64,000 bases of DNA from Prochilodus magdalenae (lineage: Eukaryota > Chordata > Actinopteri > Characiformes > Prochilodontidae), in contig JAMWET010000754.1 in NCBI GenBank assembly GCA_024036415.1, positions 143,501 to 207,500 of the forward strand, read 5' to 3'. Shown here piece by piece: positions 38,913 to 50,370 of the stretch (position 1 is the first letter of the stretch; the number at the start of each line of letters is the position of its first letter). Both the position numbers and the translations under genes were made by a program. Below the pieces are notes generated by a model. That model was not told the origin of the DNA. It made no database searches and saw only the letters and a program-made list of their open reading frames with translations.

Positions 38913-39589
38913 CGAGCAGCACTGGTCCCAGGCTACTTTTTGTTTATGTTAGGGCTTTTACCCATTCTGTTTTTATGCACTGGCAGGGCTCCCTGTTTGA
39001 TCCTGGAAGCACTCTGAATAACACATCTCCTCTCCCACACACGCACACATTAACACAACCCCCCTACACACACACGCACTTCAGTGCCCCCCTACTCCCT
39101 TTCTCATACCCCCTTTCCTCATTCTTTTCTATTGAAAACACACCTTTCTGCTGTTTCTCCGAGCCTAGCAGGCATGTGAAAGGCTCTCTGCGAAAGAAAG
39201 TAAGTGGTGCTTTTGGGCCTCTCTAAAACACAATCCTGGTTTAGGCTCCACAGCTATTGTCTGCATGTGAGTGGGGGTGCGTAGGCGTGGCCTAGACAAT
39301 GCAGAGTTATTAAACATGTTTGAGGAGTGTCGTGTTAGCTGAAGTTAGGGCTAAAGGATGAATGTTTTTGGATTAATATTCCTGTTTAAAAGAGGTCAAT
39401 TTTCAAAATGCAAGAGCTGCTAATGTTATATCTTTTGTTAGTCAGTGTAGAATGTCATTTGTAAGTGGGGAAGTTTCCTGATAATGCAGAGCCTGTGATT
39501 TGGACATGTTGCCCACTCTGAACACTGGACCCTTATGATTATATAATCATTACAAACAAATGCTGTTTGGCTCTAACTGGACTGTTTGA
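38341..39589. other. Noncoding; C-rich and CA-rich patches
   Basis: Patches of CCCCCCACACACAC type occur at 38490-38535, 38735-38770 and 39030-39080. A block at 38395-38480 (GGGGCAGCTGCAGTCAAGAT; CCACGATCCGTGATATTTGA) is balanced and could be conserved. No gene recognised. Confidence 0.45.
38869..38911 (+). repeat. (CAGGAG)n hexanucleotide repeat, about 7 units
   Basis: Consecutive perfect CAGGAG units decaying to CACGAGCAGC at the right edge. Confidence 0.95.
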
Positions 39590-39665
39590 GTTGCCCTTTA
39601 CACTGTGTCAGTATTTCAAGTGAATCGAAAGAAATGGCCCAGCATTACATGGATTAAAGTTAACA
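39590..39665 (+). mobile_element. Diverged MITE fragment, CGCTGTCC family (copy G)
   Basis: TTTACACTGTGTCAGTATTT followed by CGAAAGAAATGGCCCAGCAT aligns with the interior of copy A (TTTACACTGTGTGTGAATTT...CAGAAATGGCCC). Neither terminus is recognisable. Confidence 0.45.
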
Positions 39666-42600
39666 CACACTGTTCATTTCATTTAAAGGAGCGATATGTG
39701 AAATGATGCAGTCTGGTAAATTCATACCCACACATTCCCTTCTTCCCCACCATTTGCTTACTTGTGATTTTCAAGTTCAGCATCAAACTTCATCTCTCGC
39801 CAGGAGAGTGTCCAGCAGTGGAAAACAGTGCCGGTGGTAACTTGCCTCAATTTTTGTCACGTTTTCTTTGATTTAAAAATGCTTTCTGGCAGAGAGCAGA
39901 CGTGCTATTCCTTTTCTGCTCATGTGGGGACTAAAGGCAGACTCAAACTATACTGACTTCAGGTACATAAAGGTTTTACAAGACAGCAAAGCCCAGACTT
40001 TTTTGTTAGCATGCTAGTTTTAGTAGATATATCTGCAACATGATACATACCCGTCTTTGACATACAGGCAAAACTGATAATTCTTCACATTCTCTTGATA
40101 ATTTGACTTAAGTTTTAAACTAGAAATCTTACAAATTACTGACATCATCATATTGTTTCTATTTTACAGGTATGAGATTTTATTACAAAAGCAGCTGTTT
40201 TTACACCTGAGAAAAAGTTTTCTTCACCTTTCTTAGCCTCACAGTGCCCAGATGTGATCTTGTATGTTTTGAGTCAGCCACGAGGCATTTTGGGCTAAAT
40301 GCGGGTAGACTTATTAAGGCAGGAACAAAACTGGGTGTGAAATTTTGAAACTAGTCTAAAACCCTGTGAAGATGAATCTTAAAATAAACAGACATGGTGT
40401 TGATTGTCGGTGCAGATTATTGCTTGACGGATTACAAGCTTGATGTTAGCCCATGGACGTAAAAGTAGGTTCCCCCAAAAAACTACTATCACAATGTTCT
40501 AGCAATGCAGAGCCAATGATAGTGCTATCCTAGCTAGCTTCTTTTTAATTAATTATTTATTTATTTTACTTGTGCTATTTATTGTACTCTGGACGTTTAA
40601 AGAGCATGGACTGGATAAACTTGGGGCATGTTTTGGATGGGGCCTACCCTTGTTTGCGGTGCCAGTACCAAAATTTTAACAAGTTGACAGCAGATGTATA
40701 TTCTCTTTACGAGACCATGTCTGAGCTGGTGAGACTACTTCTCTCCTAGCTGAAAATACCATCCACTTTTTTGTATAGAGCCAGAAAATAATGCTTTCTT
40801 TTATTTGTGTATTAAAAATGTACTTTGTGATGGTCAACATCTTCTGCATATGACCTGCATGAGTCAGGACTGGAACATACGGAAGACGAATTCGTATAAA
40901 CCCGAGAAATAAAAGTGGCGCTGTGTTCTGTGTAGCAGGAAATAAGGGCTCTATTAAATTTCTTTTGTTGCCCTGTCCTTTTCAGCTCAGGAAACGCTGA
41001 CTGGTTCACAATGCAGTGAAAATGTAAGATGAGATTGTTTAAGCGTGAGAATTAATTCCAACATTTAGCATGTGACCAACACCATATGTTTACTGACCTT
41101 CTGAAGGCAGCCGATTTCATATAAGCTTCTTAGGTTTTCAGCCAAACATGCTGCATTCATTTTCATTACTCTTGCCTGAGGTGAAATCTCTAACACTGTA
41201 CCGATGGGTCATGCGTGGCAGTGAATGGGGCCTGGTAGTTTCCTGAGCACAGTTCTAGAAGCTATGTCTCCTTTACCCATAGCTCACAAACATCTACGGT
41301 CAGAGCACTTGAACTAGCTCTGTTCATCACTGTAATCCTCTCCAGACGTTCCTCATGAACTGAGCCATCAACTGCATCCACCCCAAATGCTTGCCTTCAT
41401 GGGTTAAGGAAATGGAATGGTATTAATTCTCTACACCAAACCACAAACAACCCTAATGCTGGATAATCATGCTGGAGCTGTGGGTCAGCTTTGGGAGGCC
41501 AAATAACTCCAATTACCACAGACAGCTTGCTGAATGAATAGATTTCATCCATTTGCCTTTTATCTCTGCACGGCCAAAGTCTTCTAATTACGTTTTTGAC
41601 AGTTCTGAGATTTGTCTTTTTTAAGATGACCATTTTATGATTCTGTGAGCTCCAATGTTTTGTAGCTTTGGCCAAGTAAAAAACATCTTATGGGTCTTTC
41701 AACTCTAGGAACAAAAGGCCTAACCATCTAAATATGCTAGATATTCTCAGCATGCTGGTCTAGATGGCATCCAAATAAGAAGCTTGTGACAGTTGGAGCA
41801 AAATAAAAGTTCTTACCACAGGGACCTAATCTTCCATTTGACTTTTAGAGCATTTAGTGCTGTAGCAGGATCCCATTGCTGTAAAAAAAAACTACTACTA
41901 ATTTTAAGGGGTTATTATCAATATTATTATTATAAAGGCAATACTTCAACACTTTATGATACGTGCTATGTTATCATGTGTTCCAGACAACTGATCAGTT
42001 GGAACCGAGAAAAAAAGGACCAGTAATGGTAGATTATTTTAAAGCATGCTCTTAAGAACTGTGATTACATTAGTGTGGGATTATATGCCCACTATAATAT
42101 GACCACTTTTGCTCCTAACACATGCATATGGTCCAGGTTCTACATGTACTAGCAATATACACAGTATATTCACCAAAGTAGTGTTGTGGTCATGCTTAAG
42201 GTTAGGTCTGGACACTTTTTATGTTTTTGTGGAAGAATTAAAGTGAAGGCTGAAATATCCTTCTAAGCCCGCATATGTGCAAGCATGCAGGTTATGTTGG
42301 CGGACACCTGGGACTGATCACAGTATCCGTATGCTCCAGCGCTATGCACAGCCTGACGAGAGACTAATGGCAGAGCTGCAGGTCCTGCAGGCCTCCCAAG
42401 GTGTTTTGCAGTGGAAAGCCTGCCCTCCCCCGTGCTTTAATAAATCGTTGCAGAGGTTAATGGCATTCATATTGTTTAGTTTTGAGGTGCAGAAAGTGAT
42501 ACAGTGCTCTGTTCGGAGCCATTTCTCCAAGGCCCTCTTCCCGCCTCCAGCAGCTGCTGAAGCACGAGCTGTTTTCCTGCTTATGAAATACAGCACCTGG

Positions 42601-43137
42601 GTGGGGAGAAGTGGCATGTCAAGCCAGGCCAGCCCATTTGCCTTGTCACCTTATTCAAAAAGGGAGGCTGTGTTTGTTTATGACTCCACAGCAGCAGGTA
42701 AAGCTTGTGTAAGTGTTTATCCGATAAGAGCTTCGCCAGTTAATGGCTCTGACTTTGTGAGGAAACTGAAACCTGAGCGTGGTAGATATAGATGTAGATA
42801 TACAGTTTGCCACTTCCTCCGAGTGCATTGCATGTGTTCTGTACCAGCTTCAACTACCGATTCTAGGGAAGTTTTAAAGTTCCAGGTTTATTTGTCTTTT
42901 GCACAAAGTGTCAGGACAATTATGCATTGAAATGCTTGTGGTGGGGCTCAGGTTAATACTCTTCAGCAGGGCAGCTTTATATTTGATATATAAAGATATA
43001 TATATATAATATATGAATATATTAGACACAGATAAGATCTGTGTTCTTGTAAATTGACTCAGTGACGTTGTCCACAGCAGTGATATGTTGCATTAATATA
43101 TTAATAGTAATAAAGTGTCAGAGTGCAGTGGTATTGG
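39666..43137. other. Noncoding; CNE-like block at 42.34-42.64 kb
   Basis: AT-rich sequence without exons. A TA-rich run lies at 42975-43020. A 217-codon frame at 42277-42930 has no domain signature and begins without an ATG; see rejected items. Confidence 0.45.
42340..42640. promoter_or_regulatory. Candidate conserved noncoding element
   Basis: Dense, nonrepetitive, GC-balanced sequence: GCTTTAATAAATCGTTGCAG, AGGTTAATGGCATTCATATT, GAAGCACGAGCTGTTTTCCT. It overlaps open frames on both strands, which is typical of GC-balanced blocks. Not recognised as protein-coding. Confidence 0.33.
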
Positions 43138-43250
43138 TGAAGCTAATTAGCTGGAGCAGGTGTGGCACAGGTGTGTGCTTGGAACTAAACTCTGTTTAAT
43201 GGTCGATCTTCAGGACCAGGGATGGTGACCTCTCCTCATCAGGCAAAAGG
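43138..43250 (+). mobile_element. Fragment of a common fish DNA transposon end
   Basis: GCTAATTAGCTGGAGCAGGT, GTGGCACAGGTGTG, GGAACTAAACTCTG and GATCTTCAGGACCAGGGATG match, in order, the well-known 'ctggagcaggtgt...aactaaactctgcag...ctccaggaccagg' end of an abundant fish element. Only one end is present. Confidence 0.5.
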
Positions 43251-45479
43251 ATAAACAGTAAAAGGACACAGTACTTTTTTTTGTTTAACTTAGTTAGCCA
43301 GTCACCTAACGGCTTGCATCCGTCCTCAGGGTGGAAGCGGAGTGCTGCGTAGAGGAGCTGGGATCTCAGATCGCAGATTTCGGAGACGGCTCATAATGAT
43401 GCTTTTTTTCCCCTTCAGTTCATTTGAAAGTTAACGAAGATGACAAATTGGATAAAGCGTGTTCCTCGTGTGTGCTAGTAATATTATCCTCTTTCCTTCT
43501 CCATTAAACATCTTTGAACACATCGAGCCGGGCGCTGCTTTGATTAGCTTTCAGAACGGAATCTTATCAACTTAAATGAGCTAAATTTAATTGGTGTACA
43601 AGCTGAAATTCTTGTTGTTACTCTGTGATGGTTATTCAAATTTGGGGTATAAGGTAAAAGTGCATATTTAAAGTAGAAGTACATGTACCCATAACGTACT
43701 ATGTATATTAATATGTGGTGAGCAGTATTGCGCGATTTTAAACACGCCATTGCAGTTTAGTTAACATGCGTTTGTCGTCTGCAGCTGTACTCATGTCATT
43801 CTTTAGTCAGCTTGCACAACAGGGCACAAATTCAGAGTTCTCAGCATCTTGCTGGCATCTTGTTTTTTAGCCACAGCTGAGCTCTAGGGATAAGGTAAAA
43901 ACAGACTAGACAGATTATTCATGCTTCCAAATGCGCTATCAAAGAAAAACACAGGGCGTGTATGTTTTCTCAGTGTTTTCAGTTTACTCCAGCTTCAGAC
44001 CATTCCAGCCAGTCGCAGCTCACTTTTGTTTTTCTTTCTAATATATGCGTGTGGCCTAGGTGCCTTAGCGTATGTGACGCCTGTTGCTTTATTGAATAAA
44101 CGGATCACTTTCCCATGGCCTGAAAGGTACAAGCTTACGCATACCAGCCGTTCAATAACAAGGAGGAAGGCATATGTGTAAGGGTGGTGCGGCTGTTCTT
44201 CCAAACCCCGCTCTCTGGGAAATTAAGACAATTCACGTAAACAAAACCCCCTTAAACTTCAAGATAAAGCCCCAAAACGATTAGCATAGCCTCGAGTACT
44301 CTGGGTAAAAGCTAAAAAAATTAGTAACCCAGAAGCAAAAGGCTCAGAAATGCAGGGCCGGCAGCTGAAGGGCTCTTGCGGGGCTTTAAGAGAAAGGCTG
44401 TTTTTGTCGATGACGGAGGTCCCCGCGCCGAGGTCTCGAAGTCATTAATCACAGCCATCTTTTCAGCTGTCAGTCCATACAAAAGGTGACCCCGGTGCCA
44501 AAATGGGCTTGGTAATAAAGAGGCCATTGAATGGGGGGTTTGATCTAGTTTACTGTGGACCACTGCCCTAACTCAACACATTTATAGTACACTAGCCTTA
44601 AAGAGCAGCTTTGAAAGCAGGTTGTGAGGAACTGGGTTGTTTCTGTGTTGTTGTTTTTTTCTTCATTTAATTAAGTGTTTTAGTTGCTGTTTCTCTTTTT
44701 GAAGATTTACGATTCTTAATTTTGTAGAGCACTCATAAAACTTAGCGCCGCCTTGAGTTATTAGATTGTTCCAGCACTTCTGCTTGGAACACCAGTTACA
44801 AAGCTGTAAACTCTTCAGACAGTGGATCGGCCTAGCCGACATATGAGGCAGCCTCTTCCAGCGCACAGGGTGAGCTAGGCTCTACGCTGAATCCATTTTA
44901 GATAATTCGGCCCATGCTGCATGACACACTTGATTTGAAGCCCAGCGATTGTGGAGAGCTTGACTGAAGCAAATGAAATGAATCAAGCGGGGAAATATCT
45001 CTACCTTAAGTGAGCCTCAGAGAAAACAATGACCCAGCCTCTAATCAACTTTATAAATCCGCATCGACGTGCCCTAAGCCTGTTCGTGGGCACACGGTAG
45101 AATGTGATAGCCTCCTAAGAGAGAATGGGGAGCCATGTAAATTGCTGTTCAGATCCATACGCCTACTGAGACGCGGTTTCATTGCTAGAGCAGTTTATCA
45201 CTGAATCTCAGTTTTGTTTTCACTTATAGCTGCTACATGTTACTCACTCTTTAGGTACATTAGCATGCAGACTGTTGCATGGCAAACTTCCATCATAGAG
45301 GCCTGACGTCTGCAGAGCGCTGCTGTTTGCATAATTGGTTTTATCGATCTTCGGATTTATTAGAATTTTTTTTTCACTTGCTTCATGTTCTGTTCTGCTT
45401 TTTGTCCATTTCCACAGGGAATTCATTCTAACCAGTGTCTTACTTTAAGGGTGTCTATACAGTGTAGCAAGTAGAAGTA
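43251..45479. other. Noncoding; CNE-like patches
   Basis: No exon or clear mobile element. About 44880-45120 (GATTTGAAGCCCAGCGATTG; CAACTTTATAAATCCGCATC) has CNE-like texture. The rest shows nothing recognisable. Confidence 0.45.
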
Positions 45480-46275
45480 CAGACAATTTCATTTTCACAT
45501 TAGAGAATTAAGTAAGTCACTGCATGGAATCAATTCACTTACTCGTTGTATGATTCACTGATTCACTATAGAGAAATAATTCATTCAGCTGGTCTTTGAA
45601 TTGATTCACAATAGAAAAACAATTAGTTCAATCAGTCTATGAGTTGATTTGCAACAGTGAATGAATTAATTCAATATATGAATTTATTCACAATGGAGCA
45701 TCAATTTAAAGACTAATTGAATTAATTGGTTTACAATAGAGAACTGGTTCATTCAAGCAGTCTGTCAGTTGATTCACAATAGACATATCAGTGTATCTGT
45801 AAATGAATTCACAATAGAGAATTTAGTGGAGCTGATCCATTACAAGGAATCAACTCATTTACTCAGTATATGAACTCATTCACTTTAGAGAAATAGTTCA
45901 TTCAGATGGTCTGTGAATTGACCTACAATGCTTCGTTCAACTGACTCACAAAACTGTTTTGACAATTGTTCTATGAATTGATTTGCAACAGAGAGTGAAT
46001 TATAAATTATTATATGAATTTATTCACAGTAGAGCATCAATTTACAGACTAATTGGATTAGTTGGTTTACAGTAAAGACATCTGTGTATTCAACAGAGAA
46101 TTTAGTTCAACTGATTTATTATAGGGAATCAATTAATTTACCATCAAAATAGAAAATGAGTTCATTCAATCAGAATTGGCCTTTTATTCATTCAACACTG
46201 ACTCAACTTAATTGGACAGTCTAATCACACTACAGAATCAGTCAAGTTGCTCAGTTTATAAATAGATTCACCTTA
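45480..46275 (+). repeat. Degenerate higher-order minisatellite
   Basis: A roughly 50-bp motif built around ATTCACAATAGAGAA and ATTGATTCACAATAG recurs across about 800 bp in diverged form. Larger units also repeat: GGAATCAATTCACTTACTC at 45526, GGAATCAACTCATTTACTC at 45846 and GGAATCAATTAATTTACC at 46125, each followed by the same order of sub-motifs. TTGATTTGCAACAG likewise recurs near 45646 and 45980. No coding frame persists. Confidence 0.85.
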
Positions 46276-47077
46276 AAGAATGGCTTCATGGATTTTATGG
46301 TTGGGCCTCATGTTAAGCACATTTTCTGGTTGGATATTTCTGACAGATATCGAGGGGCTATATCGCTGCTCCAAGCAATGTTTCATATCTTACAGACAAC
46401 ACAGCAAACTGAAGGACACCTGCCAGTTAAAACACTGTTGGGAGAACAGCGTTTCTTTCCAAGCCTTGTTAAAAAAAGAAAGGAAATATCTGTGGAAGGA
46501 CTCAGACCATAAAGTATACAGCCAGAAGAATTGTTGCACCGTATTTTATCAAAATGAATCCTGCTGGCTTCCTGCAGTGGGTGCCTCTGTGTTTTTATCA
46601 AAGCCACAAAACTGCTGGAGTGCAACATAAAGGAAGTTTGGACTGGTAAAGAAAAGATAGAGCATTATCAAAGGACCATCTCCAGCAGTCTGTTGTTCTT
46701 TGTTTGATGGGTTTTGCTTGTTGTTGTCATGTACGGGCTTTTCTATGACATAGGACGGCAAATTTATGATTTGATTGTGTCCAGCTTAGTTTATGCCTGT
46801 GTGCATGATGCATCTCCTAGGACAGCTCTTGAAATTACTCTTACTTCTTCATGCTTATCTTCTCACGTTGTTCTGGGTAAACAGTTCTTTGCGGCAGGAA
46901 GCTATCTTTGGCTGAGAAAGTGAAATGATGAGACGAGCAACGAAGCGTAAAATAGTAATGTTTAGTCTATATATGTATAACCAAAGTACATTTATAGAAC
47001 GCCACCGAACAAAACTGAAAAAAGCTTAAACTGCCAGAGTGGTAAAGCATGTCTCTAACAATCATCTTCTGTTGTAG
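46276..47077. other. Noncoding sequence just upstream of the first coding exon
   Basis: Presumed end of a 5' intron. It contains an ATG-started 116-codon open frame (46280-46630) discussed in the findings, and otherwise nothing recognisable. Its last bases form the pyrimidine tract and AG of the acceptor at 47076-47077. Confidence 0.5.
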
Positions 47078-47137
47078 AATCAGAGGGACTGAACTGGCTG
47101 CTTCCCTTTTGATGTGGAGAACTGAGACGTGCTGATC
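47078..47137 (+). other. tenm4: 5' untranslated part of the first coding exon
   Basis: A pyrimidine-rich stretch followed by TTGTAG at 47072-47077 is a plausible 3' splice site, so the first coding exon probably begins at 47078 and is preceded by at least one noncoding exon further upstream. Vertebrate teneurin genes commonly have several 5' noncoding exons. No stop-free coding continuity is needed upstream because the known start Met lies inside this exon. An alternative is that transcription starts nearer and this AG is not used. RNA reads would decide. Confidence 0.6.
47112..47135 (+). promoter_or_regulatory. Short upstream ORF (7 codons) before the teneurin ATG
   Basis: ATG at 47112 opens a seven-codon frame (MWRTETC) ending with TGA at 47133-47135, two bases before the teneurin ATG at 47138. 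If the exon begins at 47078, every transcript using it carries this uORF. Its own context is moderate (T at -3, T at +4). Such close spacing favours either leaky scanning or termination immediately before the main start. The regulatory effect is inference. Confidence 0.5.
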
Positions 47138-47360
47138 ATGGAAGTGAAGGAACGCAGACCGTATCGCTCTTTGACGGCGCGGCGGGACACAGAGCGCCGC
47201 TATACCAGCTCATCCGCAGACAGCGAGGACGGTAAACTCAACCCCAAATCCTACAGTTCCAGCGAGACCCTCAAGGCCTTTGACCAAGACCCCCGCCTGA
47301 CCTACGGCAGTCGTGCTAAAGAGGTGGTACATCATGAAGTGGATGAGTTCGGCAGACAAG
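47138..47360 (+). CDS. tenm4: Teneurin-4-like, first coding exon (N-terminal cytoplasmic domain)
   Basis: Encodes the first 74 residues, plus one base of codon 75, of a teneurin, a large type II transmembrane synaptic adhesion protein. The protein starts [20 protein letters not shown] and continues with the family's TSSSADSE and [15 protein letters not shown] motifs, ending EFGRQ before the splice. Length and lack of indels fit vertebrate teneurin-4; teneurin-3 has extra residues here, and teneurin-1 and -2 diverge more. The start is the family's usual one. It has A at -3 and G at +4, a strong vertebrate initiation context. The longer reading frame beginning at 47129 uses GTG and is not the start. 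The basic clusters ([12 protein letters not shown]) sit where teneurin intracellular domains carry proposed nuclear-localisation signals; this is inference. The exon ends in phase 1 at a strong GTAAGAA donor. The tenm4 paralog assignment is by remembered family sequence, not a search. Confidence 0.93.
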
Positions 47361-48606
47361 GTAAGAACCACCGAGTCAGGGCTGAGGTCTTCGCCACCTT
47401 CAGACATCAGTTACTGTGATTTGGGATAGCCATGCCTCTTAAGTAAACTTTATTCAGACAAAATTAGTCTTAACAGGCTAGTAATAGTGTAGCACGGTTT
47501 GCATACTGACACCACACCTCCACTCCACTCCCCTGGCACTAGCATGACTAGTCTGCAGGAATGTAGATCTCCAAGAGGAGGGTTGGTGGATACTGCCTTA
47601 GGCTGTTTGGTTGTTGCTGTACGTTTAAGTCTACTTGATGTAAACAAGCTGTGCTCTGTTAGCCTACCCAGTATTGAATTGCATTCAAAACAGCAGTCGA
47701 GGCTGGAATGCATCATATAACTTTATTAAAATGGGTGGGGCTAAATTTCTATAACCTGAAAAAGGCTGTTTTTTGTGGCTTCATAAGAACAGTGCATTTA
47801 AAACAGGTCATTACTGTAGCTTGTTTCCATAAATAAAGTATGACTGGGGAGGTAAAAGCATGTTTTGAAAGTTGAGCAATGACTGTGTTTACCTAATAAT
47901 CTGAAGATCTGATTTCTGCTGCTCTTTGATTATTGAGGTAGTCATGTAAACTGCATACTTTGATTTTTTTACATTGAAGCCCAGAAATCCGATAAAGAGA
48001 GCTGGACTTCAGCTGAGTAATCAGGTTTTTCGGCGCGTGTATCAGACTTCTCAAGTGCTAAAGACAGACTGCAGTGCCAGAAATAAGCAAGCAGGGTCAA
48101 CACAGCAAGTACAATATGCCAACAAGACTGAAATCTTCTTCATCTTGTAGATAATGTACAATGTAAAAAGTCATTGCGTGAACTTTGAGTTCTACATCAT
48201 GTTTATATCATGTCTTATTCTGTGAGTACTGGCTGGTTAAAGAGCAAAAGTCCTATTGCCGTCTGACTCATGCAGACCTGGAGTTTCTCCATTATCTAAT
48301 TACTTAAGTGCCTGTTAACACTTTGAACTGATTACTGACAAAATCTGATTTTCTGCAGTTCTTCAATTAGGAAGTGCATGTAAACACAGTCGGTGTTCAC
48401 AGACATCATTAAACCTTTCCACCTAATGGGATTTCTGACACTGTATAGAAATAGACACAAGTATGTTCTATAGCTGGAAACGCTAGTTACATGTTGGAGG
48501 TGAAACTTTGTCAAATCTTTTGTCCATTTTTGTAGATAACAGCAAATCACACCCAGTCAAACACTACATAAATCCTATTTAAGATGAACTGGAGTTCAGC
48601 CAAGTG

Positions 48607-48790
48607 TACACTGTAAAAAGTGCAACCTAAAAAATATGTTACAAGCAATTAAGCAAGTTTTACTCAACTGTAAGAAATAGCTTGGACTGAAAGAATTGTT
48701 TGTTCAAAGTACATCTTCCTAGTTCATTTGCTCGTAAGAACATGAAGTAATCTTTTTAAGTTGTACCAGTTAAACACTCTTTATAGTCTA
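48607..48790 (+). mobile_element. Possible CACTGTAAAAA-type MITE fragment
   Basis: It starts ACACTGTAAAAAGTGCAACC, followed by TACTCAACTGTAAGAAATAG and TTTTTAAGTTGTACCAG, the texture of the fish elements that begin CACTGTAAAAA. No matching right end is found. Confidence 0.4.
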
Positions 48791-49229
48791 TGATATTTAG
48801 GTATGCAGTTTGTACTACGCTAATTAGCAGCTATAGGCTTTCATTACATGTTAACTACATAGGCCTTTTGCAATAACACAGAAGCAAACTTCAGACACCA
48901 AACATCTCTTGGGGAAAAAAGTAATGCCTTTCACATCTGGGATTTTTTTGTGCACATTGTTGGCATACATCTGGAAGATCTGGTGTAAAATTTGACATTT
49001 TGAAGGCTGTAACTAATGCCCCATTGCTGGATGTAGATCTGCTCATTAGATCTTTGATCAGTGGCAGCACCGAGCTACTTATCATTCATGCCTTTTCTTT
49101 TGATGAAGTTATGAATAGCACAGTCACCTTGGTTTCAGGATCATTCTTCTCGTTCCTCCAGCACACGCTAAAGTAGATATCTGTTACATTTAGTTGTTGA
49201 CATGAAAAGCACTATAATAAGTATCAGCG

Positions 49230-49520
49230 GGGGGGCTCGTCTTGCAGGCTAGCGATATGCAGCACGTCCCTCAGATATGCCTCTCAGAGTGATTCCATTC
49301 AAGCAATTAAGAAAGACTGTGGTGAAGATTTGATCTGCCTTTAATATATTCCTTTCCACTCGTAAAAAAAAAGCAGCGCCTAAAAGTTGAGAGATAAAAA
49401 GAGTGTTGAATGCAGCGTTGTAGCCCTGCCATTAGCCCAGCAGGAGTTTAATGAGAGGGGGTGAGGTGAATGCCAATTCGCGGATGTCTTTTATGACCTT
49501 CTAATGTGTCCAGCTGATGA
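49230..49520. promoter_or_regulatory. Candidate conserved noncoding element in the first coding intron
   Basis: Complex balanced sequence: GCTAGCGATATGCAGCACGT, TTCCATTCAAGCAATTAAGA, GGTGAATGCCAATTCGCGGA. No repeat or ORF. An intronic enhancer is possible, but only by texture. Confidence 0.35.
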
Positions 49521-50153
49521 TGACCTGAAAAAATACCCGCTTCCCCTCTGTGAATACTAAATGCATTGTAGCTTTCAGGGGCACTAACTGTTATTGCAGT
49601 CTATCCTGAACATAAATCTATATTATTTCTTCTTAAGCTTTCAGATGCTTAATCTGGGCTGCTTCCTGCCTCTTCATTTTAATGTAAACGCTGTTCTGCC
49701 CTGTTTACTCTAAGTGCACTTATGTTGTCAGTGTTACTAAGGATAGAAGACAAATGAAGATTTTCCTCCTGTGTTATGTATTGCGTAATAGCTCTGTAAT
49801 ACACCAGCACTTGATAGGGGAGAGCCTTGCCACTTAAGGGGTGAAGCAATTAAGCATTTATCATGTTAAACAGTGGTGGGATAATAGTATAAAACACCAC
49901 ACTGCAGGTCTCCGTTGAAGTCAGTCAACATATTTGAGTGGCTAATCTTCATGCTTTTATCTAGGAATGCAGAGAGGTATTAGAAGCATGTCAGTATCAG
50001 CAGATTAATGCTTAAAAAAGAGATTGGATTGGACAATATTTGATGGTGTGTTTGTTGTACTCCAGAAGCGCAGAACGTTTAGGTTCTGCATTTTATCAAC
50101 TGAATTGCATTTGCAATCCTATATAAAAAAAATTTAAAAAATCATGTATACCG

Positions 50154-50354
50154 GATATATCGCCACTGTCCTAAGAAAAACATGCATCTCTATTTTTGTC
50201 CATTTTGACTTTTCTACATCATTTGAGCACAGCAGTTTACATTTTGTGAGAATTTCATGATGATTGGTTCAATGGATAACCTGCATTGAATATAAAGAAG
50301 GTTTTTGCCCTCTCCTGTAAAGCTACCATTTTGGAGATTCTTGATTTTCCTTAA
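50154..50354 (+). mobile_element. MITE, CGCTGTCC family (copy B, internally deleted)
   Basis: The left end ATATCGCCACTGTCCTAAGA and interior CATTTGAGCACAGCAG, AGAATTTCATGATGATTGG and CCCTCTCCTGTAAAGCTACC match copy A. The right terminus is lost after GATTTTCCTT. Part of the interior around the AGAAATGGCC segment is missing. Confidence 0.75.
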
Positions 50355-50370
50355 CTTTATGTATATATAT

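Noticed and set aside
42277..42930. Longest open frame in the window, 217 codons on the + strand
   Set aside because: It starts with GTG, shows no known domain, has unremarkable composition and lacks splice sites at sensible places. A chance frame in a GC-balanced block is more likely.
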